Part shown: in pieces, positions 17,598 to 25,752 of the stretch
How the letters are laid out: the number at the start of each line of letters is the position of its first letter
How positions within the stretch are numbered: the first letter of the stretch is position 1
Assembly (NCBI GenBank): GCA_024642485.1
Contig: JAHEAY010000006.1
Span: 1-57,650 of the forward strand
Direction: 5' to 3'
Origin: Cytophagaceae bacterium
GTDB lineage: Bacteria; Bacteroidota; Bacteroidia; Cytophagales; Spirosomataceae
Length of the DNA stretch: 57,650 bases
Translations under genes and position numbers: made by a program
The notes under the pieces: model-generated
The model's database searches: none
What the model was told of the DNA's origin: nothing
The model's input: the letters and a program-made list of their open reading frames with translations, nothing else

Positions 17598-18524
17598 ATG
17601 AAAGCAAATATAGATTTTAATCAGAGAGTAGATCAATTTAAGTGGACCAAGGGTCTTTTGACCCTTGTTTCCCTTGTTCTGTTGACCTTAACTGCTCAAA
17701 CAAGTATGGCACAAGTTGAGTCGATGTATTCATCTTACCGCTTAAATCCACAGATTCTATCTCCTACCCATGTGGGGAGCGATTCTGTGAGTGATATTAC
17801 GGTCATCAACCGCCAGCAATGGGTTGGTGTGGAAGGTGCTCCGGTAACTTACGCGATCTCCGGTGACTTTAAATTCAAGCAACAAAGCGGCATTGGCTTT
17901 AATGCAATGTACGATCAAGCTGGTCCTGTGAAAGTAACAGCGCTTAGTGGGGATTATGCTTACCATGTTCGCTTAAATGACGAATGGCGTTTTTCAGGGG
18001 GTATCCGCGCAGGCTTATCAAACTTGAGTTTGGACTTTGCAGGTTTGTCTTTAGTACACGATGGAGATGCCTTATTTAGCGGAAGCCGCTCGACGGGCTT
18101 GATGTTCAACACGGGCTGGGGTTTGAGAATTAACAAAGGAGACGGCTTTTTTGTCAGCTTATCTCAACCTCGTTTGTTTAAATATGATTTAGGTAGCGGT
18201 TCCTACAAAGATGTTGCTTACTTCTACACGATGGTTGGAACGAAATTAAAGTTGAACGACCAAGTGAGTATTTATCCTTCAGCCTTATTCCGCAGTGCGA
18301 AAGACGTTCCATTGAGTTGGGATGCCAACGTATATGCGCATTTGCATGATCGTTTTGATGTGGGATTCAACTACCGGCACTTAGATAGTTGGGGCGTTCG
18401 TTTAGGCGTTCAAGCTAGCAAGAAAATCTACGTGGGTTATATTTATGAGATGCCTACTTCCGCGATGAGCAAGATGAGCTTGCAGTCGCATGAGATTGCC
18501 TTACGATATTCATTAGTAAAGTAA
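17598..18524 (+). CDS. PorP/SprF family type IX secretion membrane protein
   Basis: 308 residues with a signal peptide (LVSLVLLTLTAQTSMAQ) after a 20-residue polar start, followed by the PorP/SprF signature (YRLNPQILSPTHVGSDSVSD, NRQQWVGVEGAPVTYAISGDF). The rest is a predicted outer-membrane beta-barrel with alternating strands and ends GHEIALRYSLV-like (SHEIALRYSLVK). In known systems SprF is needed to secrete or attach the partner adhesin SprB, and such genes usually follow the gene of their CHU_C-bearing cargo. Here it begins 31 bp after the giant surface protein and probably shares its transcript. A clear terminator follows. Confidence 0.93.
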   Translation: MKANIDFNQRVDQFKWTKGLLTLVSLVLLTLTAQTSMAQVESMYSSYRLNPQILSPTHVGSDSVSDITVINRQQWVGVEGAPVTYAISGDFKFKQQSGIGFNAMYDQAGPVKVTALSGDYAYHVRLNDEWRFSGGIRAGLSNLSLDFAGLSLVHDGDALFSGSRSTGLMFNTGWGLRINKGDGFFVSLSQPRLFKYDLGSGSYKDVAYFYTMVGTKLKLNDQVSIYPSALFRSAKDVPLSWDANVYAHLHDRFDVGFNYRHLDSWGVRLGVQASKKIYVGYIYEMPTSAMSKMSLQSHEIALRYSLVK

Positions 18525-18530
18525 AACGAA

Positions 18531-18559
18531 AGCCCCAGAGAAATTTGGGGTTTTTTTTA
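18531..18559 (+). terminator. Rho-independent terminator after the PorP/SprF gene
   Basis: CCCCA and TGGGG arms (AGCCCCAGAGAAATTTGGGG) are followed by eight T. It closes the surface protein-PorP/SprF transcript. Confidence 0.8.
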
Positions 18560-18581
18560 GGCCCTTGTTCAGATTGCAAAT

Positions 18582-18601
18582 AGACGCGAAGTATCGCGTC
18601 T
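18582..18601. repeat. Short AGACGCGA palindrome
   Basis: AGACGCGA-AGTA-TCGCGTCT is a perfect 8-bp inverted repeat, followed by CTAC on the right, in the gap between the convergent PorP/SprF and lactonase genes. It differs from the GCTGCC family. It resembles the GAGACGCGAT...ATCGCGTCTC type of intergenic palindrome found in many bacteria. Confidence 0.5.
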
Positions 18602-18628
18602 CTACAGTTAATATCCAGCGTCCAACGT

Positions 18629-19693
18629 CTAAAGTCCAATGTCCAATAGCGCCACCGGACTCTTCACCTCAATATCTGCTTTTAAATCAGCCATCTCACC
18701 GGTTTCCGGGTTGAATGAAAATTGCTGAATTCGGTTTTCATCTTTACAAGCAACAAATATCTTTTTACCTGATCTGTCAAATTGGAAGTTACGAGGAACC
18801 TTACCTACCATAATTTCACGTGTAAAACTTAGTCTACCTGACTCCTCTATACGAAACACAACTAAGGAATTTTGCGTGATGCGATTCGATGCTAATAACC
18901 ATTGGCCATTTGGTGAGATGTGAATATCGGCGCTTGCTTTAGGTTCTGTCCCTTTGGAAAAATCAATTGTCTCGCGTTGAATGGCTTTCCATTCTCCGTT
19001 TTGGACTGCATAAACATCAACCGTCCCACTTAGTTCTCCCACGATGTACACAAATTTTTCGTCGGCAGAAAACACAAAATGCCGCGGACCCGTTCCTTCG
19101 GGAAATTGGGTATAATTGAATTTTCCTTCTATTAGTCCATCAGGCCGCAGGTGATAATGATAAATTCTGTCGGCACCTAAATCGGAAATATGTATTTCTT
19201 GTTCATCCTGAGATAAAACCACCATGTGTGCGTGGGATGCAGATTGTTGTGGAAATATTCCGTGTCCGCTGAATTTAATTTTTTGAGCTAAAGGTGTAAT
19301 GATTCCTTCGTGGGTTTGGAATATGGAAATATTTCCTCCCATGTAATTTGCAGTATATAGTGTTTGGCTTTTCTTCCGAAAATTGATGTGACAGGGTGCA
19401 TCTCCTTCAGTCAATTGCTGATTGACAAATTCCCATTTGCCTTGCTTATTTTTCTTGAAACTATGAACCGCTCCCGCATTGTTTACTTGCTCCGAAACCG
19501 AAAATAAGTATTGCTTGTCTTGCGTCATGTATTGATACGATGCCTGCGGAACGTCCAAGGTTTCCATCACCTGTTTGGTTTTGGTATCCATGAGTGATAT
19601 GCCCGGATTTCCTTGCTGGGTGTAGGAGCCCACTAACAATGTGTCAGCGGATGTGCTAAACAATGAAATCAAGGTGTGAATGAATACCAACAT
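18629..19693 (-). CDS. Lactonase family beta-propeller protein (6-phosphogluconolactonase-like), exported
   Basis: 354 residues from ATG 19693, 6 nt after the upstream gene's stop; the ORF track starts two codons earlier at TTG. The N-terminus (MLVFIHTLISLFSTSA) is a short signal-like segment. The body is a seven-bladed propeller of the lactonase family: VGSYTQQGNPGIS, GDAPCHINF, YTANYMGGNISIF, SASHAHMVVLSQD, GTGPRHFVFS and ISPNGQWLLASNR are the repeated blade motifs with the expected His and Arg residues. Cytoplasmic relatives hydrolyse 6-phosphogluconolactone; exported Bacteroidota members have uncertain substrates. It is co-transcribed with the ferritin-like gene upstream. Confidence 0.88.
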   Translation of the reverse strand: MLVFIHTLISLFSTSADTLLVGSYTQQGNPGISLMDTKTKQVMETLDVPQASYQYMTQDKQYLFSVSEQVNNAGAVHSFKKNKQGKWEFVNQQLTEGDAPCHINFRKKSQTLYTANYMGGNISIFQTHEGIITPLAQKIKFSGHGIFPQQSASHAHMVVLSQDEQEIHISDLGADRIYHYHLRPDGLIEGKFNYTQFPEGTGPRHFVFSADEKFVYIVGELSGTVDVYAVQNGEWKAIQRETIDFSKGTEPKASADIHISPNGQWLLASNRITQNSLVVFRIEESGRLSFTREIMVGKVPRNFQFDRSGKKIFVACKDENRIQQFSFNPETGEMADLKADIEVKSPVALLDIGL

Positions 19694-19699
19694 CGCCAA

Positions 19700-20320
19700 T
19701 TAGTTTAAAGGATATAATGTAGCCAGGCTCTGAATCCAGGCTTGAAATAATTTGTTTTCTAGGTCACAAGCCACCGCGGCATGCGTTTCCCAGTCGGAGG
19801 AGAATTCCGCCAACTGCGCCTTCATCTCATTCAAATGGCCAACCTCCTCCACAATGATTGATTTCACTTGGATTTTGGATTGTTGGGCTGTTAAAATATC
19901 TTGATAAATAGGATACAATTCATCTGCGCGCACCTCGATGGCATAAGTAACTAACAGGTAGGAAGCCCATTTAAGCTCATAACCACATAAACCCAAGGTT
20001 TTTTTGATGTATTTACTTACCCACACATCTAACATATCTAAATAATATTTCGACGTTTGGGGACTGATTAACCATGCGTCATCATAATTTTCAAAGCCTT
20101 TGGGAGCTAATTTCGAAATCTGCTTCTTTAAATAATACGCATGGCGATGTTCCTCTGCTGCATGTTTTAGGATGAGCAAACTCACATCTGTCTTAGACTC
20201 AAAACGGGATATTTTTTTTGCTCCTGTATTCTCCATAAACGATAGTGTATTCAACCATTGTGCATGGACAAAGGGGTCTTTGGTAATTTGTTCGATTAAG
20301 GGTTTTAGCAATTGTGTCAT
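19700..20320 (-). CDS. Ferritin-like helical protein with EExxH motifs (hypothetical)
   Basis: 206 residues, no signal peptide, predicted mostly helical. Candidate di-metal ligands are spaced as in ferritin-like carboxylate proteins: AAEEHRHAYYL near residue 55, YAIEVRADELYP near 128 and IIVEEVGHLNEM near 157. Families with this pattern include rubrerythrin-like oxidases and tRNA hydroxylase MiaE relatives; I cannot assign one. It is the first gene of a two-gene operon with the exported lactonase (6-nt gap) and is divergent from a GNAT gene. If it binds two irons it would be a small oxidase, peroxidase or hydroxylase in the cytoplasm. Confidence 0.6.
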   Translation of the reverse strand: MTQLLKPLIEQITKDPFVHAQWLNTLSFMENTGAKKISRFESKTDVSLLILKHAAEEHRHAYYLKKQISKLAPKGFENYDDAWLISPQTSKYYLDMLDVWVSKYIKKTLGLCGYELKWASYLLVTYAIEVRADELYPIYQDILTAQQSKIQVKSIIVEEVGHLNEMKAQLAEFSSDWETHAAVACDLENKLFQAWIQSLATLYPLN

Positions 20321-20380
20321 GAAGGCGGATTTTAATTCGCTGTAAAGATAAGTTCTCTGGGCTGAAATGAGAAAATAAAT

Positions 20381-20388
20381 TAAATTTG
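20381..20388 (+). promoter_or_regulatory. -7 promoter box of the GNAT gene
   Basis: TAAATTTG matches TAnnTTTG exactly, 21 nt before the ATG at 20410. No TTG is found at the proper -33 spacing. The box includes the TTG used by the ORF track as a start, which argues for the downstream ATG. Confidence 0.5.
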
Positions 20389-20409
20389 ACGCAATTAATT
20401 CCTATTGCA

Positions 20410-20820
20410 ATGTCTATCACCTATCAAGTTAGCCCACCCATTAATGCCTCTCATTTCATCGACATTTTGCAGCGTTCAACCTTGGGTGAGCGACGGCCTA
20501 TAAATGATTTAGCGGCCATGGAACAAATGTTTAGCCTTGGGAATGTGTATGTTGGCGCTTACGATGCGTCGAAACTCGTTGGGTTGGCACGCGTAATGAC
20601 CGATTTTGTTTTTACTTCCTACTTGTCGGACCTAGCGGTAGACGAAGCTTACCAAAATCAAGGAATTGGGAAACAACTTATTCGTGAGGTACAAAAAGCG
20701 ATACCTAAAGCCAAGATTATTCTATTAGCTGCACCTGCCGCCGAGGGCTATTATCCGAAAATCGGCATGCAGCATCATGAACATTGTTATACGCTGGCCC
20801 CAGGAGAGGAATTAATGTAA
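20410..20820 (+). CDS. GNAT family N-acetyltransferase
   Basis: 136 residues from ATG 20410. The GNAT core is visible: VGLARVMTDFVFTSYLSDLAVDEAYQNQGIGKQLI contains strand beta4 and the acetyl-CoA loop QNQGIG, and EGYYPKIGMQHHEHCY is the typical end of small YhbS/ElaA-like acetyltransferases (G-Y-Y-x-K-x-G-M). Substrate unknown. Its last 9 bp overlap the end of the convergent SGNH esterase gene. Confidence 0.9.
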   Translation: MSITYQVSPPINASHFIDILQRSTLGERRPINDLAAMEQMFSLGNVYVGAYDASKLVGLARVMTDFVFTSYLSDLAVDEAYQNQGIGKQLIREVQKAIPKAKIILLAAPAAEGYYPKIGMQHHEHCYTLAPGEELM

Positions 20821-22578
20821 CACAACCAAACGTTTGCTATAAGTTCTTCCTGTGTTTGATTTGAACGAGACGAAGTAATTAGCCGAAATCCAGGTGCTCG
20901 TATTGATTGCTAGATATTTAGCCTTCGTCAGTGCATTTCGATAAACCATTTTACCGGCCATATCATAAATTTCCAATTCGCCATTCGCAGGGTTTTCCCA
21001 CGATAGTTCTACCTGATCAGTGCTTGGGTTCGGGGTACAATTAAAATCAAAATTTAACTTATCCAACGAAATAACAGGAAATGCGGAAAACGCGAAAGCG
21101 CGCATTCCTAACTTATTTTTGATGAAGGGGCCTTGGAAGGCAAATTCGCTTTTCCCGCCAATGAAATCGCGGTTATAATCAGGTAAATATCCGATCACAT
21201 TACCCAAGTAGTCTTGTGTAAATGTGATAACAACTTTGTTTTCAGTCGCCTCAATCGATTTAATGTAGGGCTCAAATGAACCCATATTGATGGAATCCCA
21301 AAAGAAATTTTTGGCTAATTTTCTCGTTACACGGTTCCCTTGATTATCTATGATCGTGGTATCCTGCGTAATACTGATCTCTTGACCTTCATCAAATTCC
21401 AAAAAGAGCTTATTTCTTGTTTGCTCTGACTCAAAATATGCACGCTTAATGTTAGGGCTTTCAATCTGTGGGCTATACGTTTTTTTATAGATGTATTTCG
21501 AGATTAATCTAAATTGCTCGAGCGCCGTTTGCTGGTATCCTTTAATCGAATAATGAAGTCGGTCAAACCCAACGGTCCCAACCGTTGCAAAAGACTTGAC
21601 ATACGGATTACTGGTATGTAATTGTCTTACTGTTTCACGCAATTTTGAAGCCTCAGAACAGGTGAATTCATACACGTTTAATTGTGGCGCGAATACATAC
21701 TGCACCGATGGGAAAAACTGCTTGTATTTAGCCAATAACTGGTTGAGTTTCCCCGACCAAAGTAATGCTGCATCCTTTTCCGCTGTTTCATTTTCTCCTT
21801 GCCGGTATATGATTCCTTTTACATCATTTAGGACACCCGACTTCAGTGCTTTGTAATACATGATATTACCCCCATCGATATTACCATCTATTTTACCATC
21901 TAATTGTAGGTGAAAGTCTATGTAACTTCCGCCTGCGCCAGAATTGATCATGGCAACCGGGATGTTTTCGGATTCAATAATTAACCTGGCCATTTCTGCG
22001 GCAAATGGTCCTATACGATTGACTTGTTTCGTCGAAACATCGTTTGGAACTGACCATAATGTATCTGCTTTATTATAGGGCCCATAATTATTGGGTGGCT
22101 GAACCAGGCCAAATGAGCGAACCCACTCTTTCATATAAACCGTTTCGTCAATCCCCCCAGTCCATGCATTGGATTGCCCAGTAACAAAATATACATCACC
22201 TGCGACTAAATTAGTCCTCGATGTGATTTTGGTTGAATCTTTCCCCGTATATGCATATACCTCAACGCCATATTCTGCTAGCTCAGCTTTAATTTGAAAT
22301 TTCTGCGTAAATGGCGCCGAGGTGCCAGAAAATGTCAATTTTTGTTTTGATTGAGCTGCCAATTTCCCATTTCGCAACAGAAAAAAGCCTATATCAGAAT
22401 AGGTGTTTTTAGTTGACTTGCCGACAATCGAAATTGTCGCTTCATTGGTTGATTTTCTTGGATATAGCTGAAAATCTTGCGGCAAGGCTGAAAAAGAAAA
22501 GTCACCAATTTGCTGCGCAGAAATATTCGTCGTTCCGAAAAATAGGAAAACACAAAATGGCAATAATTTACGAAGCAT
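20812..22578 (-). CDS. T9SS-secreted SGNH/sialate O-acetylesterase-like protein
   Basis: 588 residues: signal peptide (LLPFCVFLFFGTTNISAQ), a beta-rich N-terminal domain, then an SGNH-hydrolase domain with FVTGQSNAWTGG near residue 137 (block I serine), the RQGENE block near 259 and DRLHYSIKGYQ near 344 (Asp-x-x-His). These are the landmarks of sialate O-acetylesterase and acetylxylan-esterase-like enzymes. The last about 75 residues (CTPNPSTDQVELSW, LEIYDMAGKMVY, YSKRLVVLH) form a type A T9SS sorting domain, so the enzyme is secreted or surface anchored. It probably removes acetyl groups from glycans. It stands alone and converges on the GNAT gene. Confidence 0.88.
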   Translation of the reverse strand: MLRKLLPFCVFLFFGTTNISAQQIGDFSFSALPQDFQLYPRKSTNEATISIVGKSTKNTYSDIGFFLLRNGKLAAQSKQKLTFSGTSAPFTQKFQIKAELAEYGVEVYAYTGKDSTKITSRTNLVAGDVYFVTGQSNAWTGGIDETVYMKEWVRSFGLVQPPNNYGPYNKADTLWSVPNDVSTKQVNRIGPFAAEMARLIIESENIPVAMINSGAGGSYIDFHLQLDGKIDGNIDGGNIMYYKALKSGVLNDVKGIIYRQGENETAEKDAALLWSGKLNQLLAKYKQFFPSVQYVFAPQLNVYEFTCSEASKLRETVRQLHTSNPYVKSFATVGTVGFDRLHYSIKGYQQTALEQFRLISKYIYKKTYSPQIESPNIKRAYFESEQTRNKLFLEFDEGQEISITQDTTIIDNQGNRVTRKLAKNFFWDSINMGSFEPYIKSIEATENKVVITFTQDYLGNVIGYLPDYNRDFIGGKSEFAFQGPFIKNKLGMRAFAFSAFPVISLDKLNFDFNCTPNPSTDQVELSWENPANGELEIYDMAGKMVYRNALTKAKYLAINTSTWISANYFVSFKSNTGRTYSKRLVVLH

Positions 22579-22733
22579 AGCTGTCCTTTAAATGAAGGTG
22601 TTTCTTTTCGCCCACAATTTACAATAAATCGGGTATTAATAATAATTGAAGAATGAATATCGCCGCTCACAACAAGATGGAGCGAAATATTGAAAATTTA
22701 ACTAACTTGTCTGTTCATCAATAAAGCATACCT

Positions 22734-25700
22734 ATGAAAATATTCTCCTACCGGAGTCTCGGGGTCCTACTCGCTTTCCTCGTGCATGGACTTCAAGCCC
22801 AAGTAACTTTTCCCATCAATGATGTCGCCAATCCACGCGCAGGTTATTATGCCTTCGTACATGCGACAGTCGTAAAAGATGCCAAAACAACCTTGCAAAA
22901 TGCGACCCTAATTATCAAACAAGGACGCATTGAGGCAGTTGGAACATCGGTTGCCATACCCAAAGATGCCGTTGTCATCGAATGCAAAGGCAAATTTATC
23001 TATCCAAGTTTCGTGGATGCATTCAGTGATTATGGCATGGATGCTGTGACAGCTAGCAATTATAGCTACCGCGCACCTTCTCAGATGCTGAGTAATACCA
23101 AAGGACCATTCTCTTGGAATCAAGCATTAAAGTCAGAAGTAGAACATGCGAAACATTTCGCAGTCAATGAATCCAAAGCGAAAGAACTTCGCAAATTGGG
23201 ATTCGGTGCAGTTTCTACCTTGCAGCCTGATGGAATCTCTCGCGGAACAAGTGCCCTAGTTTCTTTAGCGAAAGACCGAGAGAACATGGTCATTCTAAAA
23301 GAAAAAACGGCCGCTCATTTCTCTTTTGAAAAAGGTTCTTCTACGCAAGATTATCCAGGCTCTTTGATGGGTAGCGTTGCATTGCTTCGCCAAAATTACT
23401 TGGATGCGCAATGGTATAAATCAAAGCCTGCACAAGAAGGTTTGAACTTAAGCTTAGACCGATTCAATCAAAACGCTGGCCTTCCACAGATTTTTGCGGT
23501 GACCGAAAAATGGAATGTTTTACGCGCTGATAAAATCGGCGACGAGTTCGGTGTGCAATACATCATCAAAGGTTCTGGGGATGAATACCAACGAATCGAT
23601 GAAATGAAAGCGACGAAAGCGTCCTTCATTTTGCCACTAGCTTTTCCACAGACAATTGATGTGGATGACCCGACCGACATGCGTTTTGTAAACGTGGCGG
23701 AATTGAAACATTGGGAACTAGCCCCTACGAATCCAGCGGCTTTTGAAAAGGCAAATATTACGTTTGCTTTAACAGCGAATGGACTGAAAGAAACAAGTTC
23801 ATTCTTGCCTAACCTCCGCAAAGCCATTCAATATGGTTTGTCGGAGCAAAAAGCAATGGAGGCATTGACGACAATACCAGCACAATTATTAGGTGTTTCG
23901 GATTTAGTGGGTAGTCTAGATCAAGGCAAAGTAGCCAATTTTTTCATTGCAAACGGACCGGTTTTTGCTGAGAAATCAGCCATCATCGAAAACTGGGTGC
24001 AAGGCAGTGGCTACGCCGTTCAGTCCGATTTATGGACGAATTTAGCCGGAACTTACCAAATCAACTTAGGTTCACCAGCGAAATTAGTCATTCAGGGAGA
24101 GCCAGGTTCTTACAAAGCGTCCTTGATCGCTAGTGATACGACGCAAGTAGATTTGACTCAAAAAGAGCAATTAGTGAATCTTGGCTATGCAAGCAAAGCG
24201 GATAAATCACAACGTGTTCGTTTGACAGGATCATTTGATGGATCTAGCATTTCAGGTACAGGCCAATTAGCATCAGGCAATTGGATTTCTTGGAAAGCCG
24301 TTCGTTCTGAAGCTGCGAAATCAGATTCTGTTCAAGTAAAAACGAATAAACCTGAAGCCATTGGCGATGTGGTTTTCCCTTTCAATGGTTTTGGTCAAAA
24401 GACGATTGCTAAACAAGAGAACTTGTTGATTCAACACGCTACGGTTTGGACGAACGAAAAACAAGGGGTGTTGAAAGATGCCGACGTACTCGTAAAAGCG
24501 GGTAAAATTGTCCAAATAGGCAAAGGTTTGAAAGATCCTACTGCACGTATCGTTGATGGAACGGGTAAACATGTGACAGCAGGTATTATTGACGAACACT
24601 CGCATGTGGGTGCTACCGGTGGAATTAATGAATGTACACAATCCGTTACGGCTGAGGCACGTATCGCCGATGTCATCGATCCCGATGATGTGGATATCTA
24701 TCGCCAGTTAAGCGGTGGTGTGACAGCAAGTCATATTCTTCACGGAAGTTGCAACGTGATCGGTGGACAAACTCAATTGTTGAAGTTCCGTTGGGGTCAA
24801 AACGCGGAGGCGTTGAAATTTGCCAACTGGGATCCTTTCATCAAGTTCGCTTTAGGTGAAAACGTGAAGCGTTCTTGGAACACATCTAATCCACGTTTCC
24901 CGGATACGCGTATGGGGGTTGAGCAAGTGTTGACGGATGCGTTTACACGTGCAAGAGATTATGAGAAATTAGGTCCAGGTAAGCGGATTGATTTGGAGTT
25001 AGAAACGCTTTTGGAAATCTTAAACAAGAAACGTTTTATTACTTGTCACTCCTATGTACAAAGTGAGATTAATTCCATCTTGAAAGTGGCTGATAAATTC
25101 GGTTTTACGGTGAATACGTTGACGCACATTTTGGAAGGTTACAAAGTAGCTGATAAAATGAAAGCGCACGGGGCGAATGCCTCTACATTCGCGGATTGGT
25201 GGAATTATAAAATGGAAGTATTGGATGCCATTCCACAAAACGCGGCGATCATGCAGGCGGTGGGTGTGAATGTTGCGATCAATTCGGATGATGCGGAAAT
25301 GGCGCGTCGTTTGAACCAAGAAGCAGCTAAATCAATCAAATATGCAGGCATGTCGGAAGAAGATGCTTTGAAAATGGTGACCTTGAATCCTGCCAAAATG
25401 TTGCACGTCGCGGATCGCGTGGGTAGCATCGCACCTGGAAAAGATGCCGATTTAGTTATTTGGTCAGATCATCCGTTAAGTATCTATGCTAAGTCTGAAA
25501 AGACAATTGTTGATGGTACCGTTGTATTCGATCGTGCAGAAGATGCCAAATTGCAAGAGGCGTTAAAAGTTGAGAAGCAACGTTTGATTCAAAAGATGAT
25601 TGCATCGAAAAAAGGTGGAGCGCCTACGCGTCCATCTGCTCCATCTGTGAAAAAGCAAAACATGTGTGAAGAAGATCACAACCATGATAAGAGCCTTTGG

Positions 25701-25748
25701 GAGCGTATCGCAAGTCGTTTTATTGATGAAGACCATATTAATGAATAA
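22734..25748 (+). CDS. Exported two-module amidohydrolase-like protein
   Basis: 1004 residues with a signal peptide (LGVLLAFLVHGLQAQ). Module 1 (about 35-440) has the amidohydrolase sandwich (ATLIIKQGRIEAVGT, then DLVGSLDQGKVANFF) but lacks the HxH metal motif: the site reads YPSFVDAFSDYG. A beta-rich linker (about 440-545) follows. Module 2 (about 560-940) keeps the motifs: GIIDEHSHVGA, CHSYVQSE, THILEGYK and NSDDAEM, and closes with VGSIAPGKDADLVIW. So one active metal site is expected. The extreme C-terminus carries MCEEDHNHDKS, which looks metal-binding. The next gene, 4 nt downstream, is a third amidohydrolase-like protein. Relatives are often annotated imidazolonepropionase-like or dipeptidase-like; the substrate is unknown. 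Confidence 0.88.
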   Translation: MKIFSYRSLGVLLAFLVHGLQAQVTFPINDVANPRAGYYAFVHATVVKDAKTTLQNATLIIKQGRIEAVGTSVAIPKDAVVIECKGKFIYPSFVDAFSDYGMDAVTASNYSYRAPSQMLSNTKGPFSWNQALKSEVEHAKHFAVNESKAKELRKLGFGAVSTLQPDGISRGTSALVSLAKDRENMVILKEKTAAHFSFEKGSSTQDYPGSLMGSVALLRQNYLDAQWYKSKPAQEGLNLSLDRFNQNAGLPQIFAVTEKWNVLRADKIGDEFGVQYIIKGSGDEYQRIDEMKATKASFILPLAFPQTIDVDDPTDMRFVNVAELKHWELAPTNPAAFEKANITFALTANGLKETSSFLPNLRKAIQYGLSEQKAMEALTTIPAQLLGVSDLVGSLDQGKVANFFIANGPVFAEKSAIIENWVQGSGYAVQSDLWTNLAGTYQINLGSPAKLVIQGEPGSYKASLIASDTTQVDLTQKEQLVNLGYASKADKSQRVRLTGSFDGSSISGTGQLASGNWISWKAVRSEAAKSDSVQVKTNKPEAIGDVVFPFNGFGQKTIAKQENLLIQHATVWTNEKQGVLKDADVLVKAGKIVQIGKGLKDPTARIVDGTGKHVTAGIIDEHSHVGATGGINECTQSVTAEARIADVIDPDDVDIYRQLSGGVTASHILHGSCNVIGGQTQLLKFRWGQNAEALKFANWDPFIKFALGENVKRSWNTSNPRFPDTRMGVEQVLTDAFTRARDYEKLGPGKRIDLELETLLEILNKKRFITCHSYVQSEINSILKVADKFGFTVNTLTHILEGYKVADKMKAHGANASTFADWWNYKMEVLDAIPQNAAIMQAVGVNVAINSDDAEMARRLNQEAAKSIKYAGMSEEDALKMVTLNPAKMLHVADRVGSIAPGKDADLVIWSDHPLSIYAKSEKTIVDGTVVFDRAEDAKLQEALKVEKQRLIQKMIASKKGGAPTRPSAPSVKKQNMCEEDHNHDKSLWERIASRFIDEDHINE

Positions 25749-25752
25749 GAAC

